DNA of 9,308 bases from Alphaproteobacteria bacterium (GTDB lineage Bacteria; Pseudomonadota; Alphaproteobacteria; Caulobacterales; Caulobacteraceae): contig JAHINZ010000492.1 of assembly GCA_018895795.1 (NCBI GenBank), positions 1 through 9,308 of the forward strand, written 5' to 3'. The notes beneath the pieces are model-generated. The model saw only the letters and a list, made by a program, of their open reading frames with translations, was not told the origin of the DNA and did not search any database. Of the stretch, positions 6,197 to 9,308 are shown in pieces (the stretch's first letter is position 1; each line of letters opens with the position of its first letter). The translations under genes and the position numbers were made by a program.

Positions 6197-7393
6197 ATGA
6201 TCGATGTGTTGATCTTTGTCGTATCCACGGTCTTCGTGCTGTCGATCGTCGTGACGATCCACGAGCTCGGCCACTTCTTGGCGGCGCGCGCTTGCGGCGT
6301 CGCGGTGGATTGTTTCTCGCTCGGTTTCGGCCCGGCCCTGGCGTCCTGGCGCGATCGCTCGGGCGTCGAATGGCGGCTCGCTTCGATCCCGCTCGGCGGC
6401 TATGTGCGTTTTTCCGGCGACGAGAACGCCGCCAGCGTTCCCGACCAGAATGATCTGTCCGCCATGCGGCGCGCGATCGTGGAGCGCGAAGGCGAAGAAG
6501 CGGTCGGCCGCTATTTCCATTTCAAGCCCATCTGGCAGCGCGCCGTCATCGCCGCGGCCGGTCCCATGGCCAATTTCGCGCTCGCCATCGTGATCATGGC
6601 GGCGTTCCTGTTGCTGATCGGCAAGCCGCAGGGCGTCGCGACCGTTCGCGCCGTGATGCCCGGAACCGCCGCCGAGGCCGCAGGCTTCAAGCCCGGCGAC
6701 GTGTTCATCTCGGCCGATCGTGAGCTGATCAACAGCGCCCAGGACCTCAGCGCCTATGTTTCCCTGCGCGCCAACATGCCGATCGACTTCCTGGTCGAGC
6801 GGGCGGGCAGCCGCATCCACCTCAAGGCGACGCCGCGCTTTGTCGAGGTGAAGGACGAGATTCGCGGGCGCGTGAAGGAAGGCCGGCTGGGCGTCGAGAA
6901 CGTCAGTGTCGCGCGGTTCCATAAGTCCAGCGTGCTGCACGCCGTGCCCGACGCCGTCTCGGAAGTCTGGGGCATGCTCAAGACGATCGGCTTCTATCTG
7001 GGTCGCCTGATCACCGGTCAGGTGCCGGCCGATCAGATCAGCGGCCTGATCGGCATCGGACACACGGCGGGGGCGGTGACCAAGGCCAGCGTCGCCGACG
7101 CGCCCAACACCCAGACCTTGCTGTTTCGCTTGGCCATCAGCCAGATGCTGCTGATCGCCAGCCTGTCGGTCAGCATCGGTTTCATGAACCTGTTGCCGAT
7201 TCCTGTTCTGGATGGCGGCCACCTGTTGATGTACGCCTATGAGGCGATCGCCAAACGTCCCCTGCGCGCCGATTTTCAGGCTGCGGGTTTTCGCGCGGGG
7301 CTTGCGCTGATCCTGGGTTTCATGTTGTTCGCGGCGTGGAACGACCTCAACCGCTACGACGTGTTCAAATTCATCGGCGGCTTGTTCACGTGA
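6197..7393 (+). CDS. rseP: Site-2 intramembrane zinc metalloprotease, RseP/MmpA family
   Basis: Members of this M50 family cut membrane-spanning substrates after a first periplasmic cleavage; in Caulobacter the orthologue MmpA degrades the membrane remnant of the polarity protein PodJ, while in E. coli RseP cleaves RseA. The 398-residue product has HELGH (22-26) at the end of the first membrane helix, with Glu23 catalytic and His22/His26 zinc ligands, the conserved GPMANF (122-127) in the second helix, and NLLPIPVLDGG (331-341), where Asp339 is the third ligand. One PDZ domain is visible at about 146-220 (VRAVMPGTAAEAAGFKPGD); E. coli RseP has two PDZ domains and about 450 residues. A last hydrophobic helix lies near 370-388. 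The ATG at 6197 is chosen because it begins the first helix and has GGAGAG (6181-6186) ten bases upstream; the open frame extends 20 codons further into dxr. It starts 19 nt after dxr. Confidence 0.96.
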   Translation: MIDVLIFVVSTVFVLSIVVTIHELGHFLAARACGVAVDCFSLGFGPALASWRDRSGVEWRLASIPLGGYVRFSGDENAASVPDQNDLSAMRRAIVEREGEEAVGRYFHFKPIWQRAVIAAAGPMANFALAIVIMAAFLLLIGKPQGVATVRAVMPGTAAEAAGFKPGDVFISADRELINSAQDLSAYVSLRANMPIDFLVERAGSRIHLKATPRFVEVKDEIRGRVKEGRLGVENVSVARFHKSSVLHAVPDAVSEVWGMLKTIGFYLGRLITGQVPADQISGLIGIGHTAGAVTKASVADAPNTQTLLFRLAISQMLLIASLSVSIGFMNLLPIPVLDGGHLLMYAYEAIAKRPLRADFQAAGFRAGLALILGFMLFAAWNDLNRYDVFKFIGGLFT

Positions 7394-7422
7394 ACGCCCG
7401 CTCTTCGTCCACGAATGGTCCC

Positions 7423-9308
7423 ATGAACAATCTTCGCGCCCATAGCGCCGCGTTCGCCACCGGTGTGGCGATTCTCTTCGGCTCCACCGCTCTGGTCGCG
7501 CCCTCGGCGGCGTTCGCCCAGGCGGCCCAGACCAGCGTCGTGCAGCGGATCGTCGTGCAGGGCAATGAGCGGATCGAGCAGGGGACAGTGATATCCTACC
7601 TGCCGATCCAGCCTGGAGACACGGTTGACGCCGCGCGTCTCGACCTGGCGCTGAAGACCCTGGCGCGCACCGACCTCTTCGCCGATGTGAAGATCGAGAT
7701 GGTGTCTGGCGACCTGGTCGTGAAGGTCGTCGAAAACCCGATCATCAATCAGGTGGTCTTCGAGGGAAATTCGTCCCTGAAGGAAGACAAGCTGAAGGAC
7801 GAGGTCCAGATCCGTCCGCGCGGCATCTTCACGCGGGCCAAGGTCCAGGCCGACGTTCAACGCATCATCGAGCTCTATCGCCGTTCGGGGCGCATCTCGG
7901 CGACCGTGACGCCCAAGGTCGTGGAATTGCCGCAAAAGCGCGTCGATCTGGTGTTCGAGATCAACGAAGGTCCCAAGAGCGGCGTGCTGGGCATCAACTT
8001 CCTGGGCAATTCCGAGTATTCGGACAACGATCTGCGCGACGTGATCGTGACCAAGGAGTCCCACTGGTACAAGTTCCTGACCAGCAACGACAACTATGAC
8101 CCCGACCGGATCGAGTACGACCGCGAACAACTGCGCAAGCACTATCGCAACCGTGGCTTCTTTGACTTCCGCGTCGTCTCGTCCGTGGCCGAACTCGCGC
8201 CGGACAAGAACGGCTTCGCGGTGACCTATACCCTCGACGAGGGTCCTAAATACAAGTTTGGCAAGATCACGGTCGAAACCGAGCTGAAGAAGCTGGACGG
8301 CGCCCTTCTGGCCCAGATCCTGCCCGTGCGCACCGGCCAGATCTATGAAGACGAGCGGATCGAACAGGCGACCGACGCCCTGACCTTCGCCGCCGGCGCC
8401 GCCGGCTTCGCGTTCGTGGACGTGCGTCCGCGCTACGTGCCCAACCGCGAGACCCACACCGTCGACGTCGTGTTCCAGGTTCGCGAAGGCCCGCGCGTCT
8501 ATGTCGATCGCATCGACATCGTGGGCAATACGCGGACCCTCGACTATGTCCTGCGCCGCGAACTCGAAGTGGCCGAAGGCGACGCCTATAACCGCGTGCT
8601 GGTCGACCGCTCCAAGAACAACATCCGTCGTCTGGGCTTCTTCAAGGAAGTCGACATCGAAGAAGTGCCCGGCGGCGCGCCCGACCGTACGGCCCTGCGG
8701 GTCAAGGTCGAAGAGCAACCCACCGGCGAACTCTCGTTCAGCGCCGGTTACAGCTCGGTCGACAAGCTCGTGCTGGACGTCGGGATCACCGAGCGCAACT
8801 TCCGCGGCCGCGGTCAGAACCTGCGGGGCCGTGTTTCGGTGGGGTCGCTGCGTCAGCAGATCGACTTCGCCTTCACCGAGCCGCGCTTCCTGAACCGCAA
8901 TCTGGTCGCCGGCGTGGATATCTATTCGTTCCGCTACGACCTCAGCAACTATGCGGCCTATGACACCCGGTCCGTCGGCGGCAACGTCCGGGTCGGCTTC
9001 CCGCTGACCCAGAACGCGTCGATGAGCCTGCGCTACACCCTGCGCCAGGACGAAGTCAGCGTTTCGGACAGCCTGTGCACCAGCGGCTCGGTCTCGCAGA
9101 TCCTGTGCCTGCAGCGCGGCGCCTACATGACCTCCCTGGTCGGCTACGGCCTGCGGATCGACAAGCGCAATGATCCGATCCAGCCGACGCGCGGTTGGTT
9201 CGCCGACCTCAACCAGGATCTGGCGGGCTTCGGCGGCGACGTGAAGTACCTGAAGACCGAAGCCGACGCGGGTTGGTATTGGGGCTTCAACAAGGACTTC
9301 ATCTTCAG
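7423..9308 (+). CDS. bamA: Outer membrane protein assembly factor BamA, 3'-truncated by the window edge
   Basis: BamA is the Omp85-family core of the BAM complex that folds beta-barrel proteins into the outer membrane. About 628 residues are visible; family lengths of roughly 770-800 suggest the last part of the barrel is missing. Residues 1-32 form a signal peptide with an AFA-Q cleavage site after residue 32. Five POTRA domains follow at about 39-106, 107-184, 185-275, 276-357 and 358-432, four of them ending in the typical NP, EGP or QP turn; POTRA 3 contains the insert HWYKFLTSNDNYDPDRIEYD. The barrel begins near 435 (GELSFSAGYSS, then ERNFRGRGQNL) and includes DKRNDPIQPTRGW. Cys552 and Cys562 fall in a probable surface loop. 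An alternative GTG start at 7390 overlaps the rseP stop as GTGA and would add 11 residues before the signal peptide; neither start has a good Shine-Dalgarno sequence. Confidence 0.96.
   Translation, partial: MNNLRAHSAAFATGVAILFGSTALVAPSAAFAQAAQTSVVQRIVVQGNERIEQGTVISYLPIQPGDTVDAARLDLALKTLARTDLFADVKIEMVSGDLVVKVVENPIINQVVFEGNSSLKEDKLKDEVQIRPRGIFTRAKVQADVQRIIELYRRSGRISATVTPKVVELPQKRVDLVFEINEGPKSGVLGINFLGNSEYSDNDLRDVIVTKESHWYKFLTSNDNYDPDRIEYDREQLRKHYRNRGFFDFRVVSSVAELAPDKNGFAVTYTLDEGPKYKFGKITVETELKKLDGALLAQILPVRTGQIYEDERIEQATDALTFAAGAAGFAFVDVRPRYVPNRETHTVDVVFQVREGPRVYVDRIDIVGNTRTLDYVLRRELEVAEGDAYNRVLVDRSKNNIRRLGFFKEVDIEEVPGGAPDRTALRVKVEEQPTGELSFSAGYSSVDKLVLDVGITERNFRGRGQNLRGRVSVGSLRQQIDFAFTEPRFLNRNLVAGVDIYSFRYDLSNYAAYDTRSVGGNVRVGFPLTQNASMSLRYTLRQDEVSVSDSLCTSGSVSQILCLQRGAYMTSLVGYGLRIDKRNDPIQPTRGWFADLNQDLAGFGGDVKYLKTEADAGWYWGFNKDFIF

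Noticed and set aside
5957..7222. A 421-codon open frame on the - strand opposite dxr and rseP
   Set aside because: Low-complexity Gln/His/Asp/Arg composition typical of an antisense shadow; the + strand genes are complete with all catalytic motifs.
7354..8718. A 454-codon open frame on the - strand opposite bamA
   Set aside because: It mirrors the bamA codon pattern, is rich in His, Asp, Val and Gly as such shadows are, and has no ribosome-binding site or family motif.

Overview
The window carries a conserved housekeeping gene cluster of an alphaproteobacterium, most probably Caulobacter or a close relative in Caulobacteraceae. The evidence is the high GC content, the gene order rpsB-tsf-pyrH-frr-uppS-cdsA-dxr-rseP-bamA, a 398-residue site-2 protease matching the remembered size of Caulobacter MmpA, an Ala/Glu-rich tail on ribosomal protein S2, and an alphaproteobacterial style of BamA POTRA domains. 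All nine genes are on the + strand. The genus is an inference, because no search could be run.

Region 1 (1-1880) is the translation block. It holds the 3' part of rpsB (ribosomal protein S2) and the complete tsf (elongation factor Ts). The 97-nt gap between them contains two hairpins in a row. After tsf there is a convincing intrinsic terminator (UUCG tetraloop, then a U-rich run) and, just downstream, a second hairpin with a 15-bp perfect stem.

Region 2 (1881-3339) starts with a leader that includes what looks like a copy of a dispersed alphaproteobacterial intergenic repeat. It is followed by pyrH (UMP kinase) and frr (ribosome recycling factor), 22 nt apart.

Region 3 (3340-9308) is the envelope block: uppS (undecaprenyl diphosphate synthase), cdsA (CDP-diacylglycerol synthase), dxr (first committed enzyme of the MEP isoprenoid pathway), rseP/mmpA (intramembrane protease) and the 5' two thirds or more of bamA (outer-membrane protein insertase). 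The genes overlap or nearly touch, and no terminator is visible from pyrH to the right edge, so one long transcript is likely. The logic is coherent: Dxr feeds isoprenoid precursors to UppS, which makes the lipid carrier for peptidoglycan; CdsA makes the phospholipid precursor; RseP handles membrane proteolysis; BamA builds the outer membrane.

I found no mobile element, CRISPR array, tRNA, broken gene or unknown system. Every gene belongs to a well-known family. The points worth a second look are the RNA structures between genes, the putative dispersed repeat, a few substitutions inside conserved motifs, and an unusual cysteine pair in BamA.
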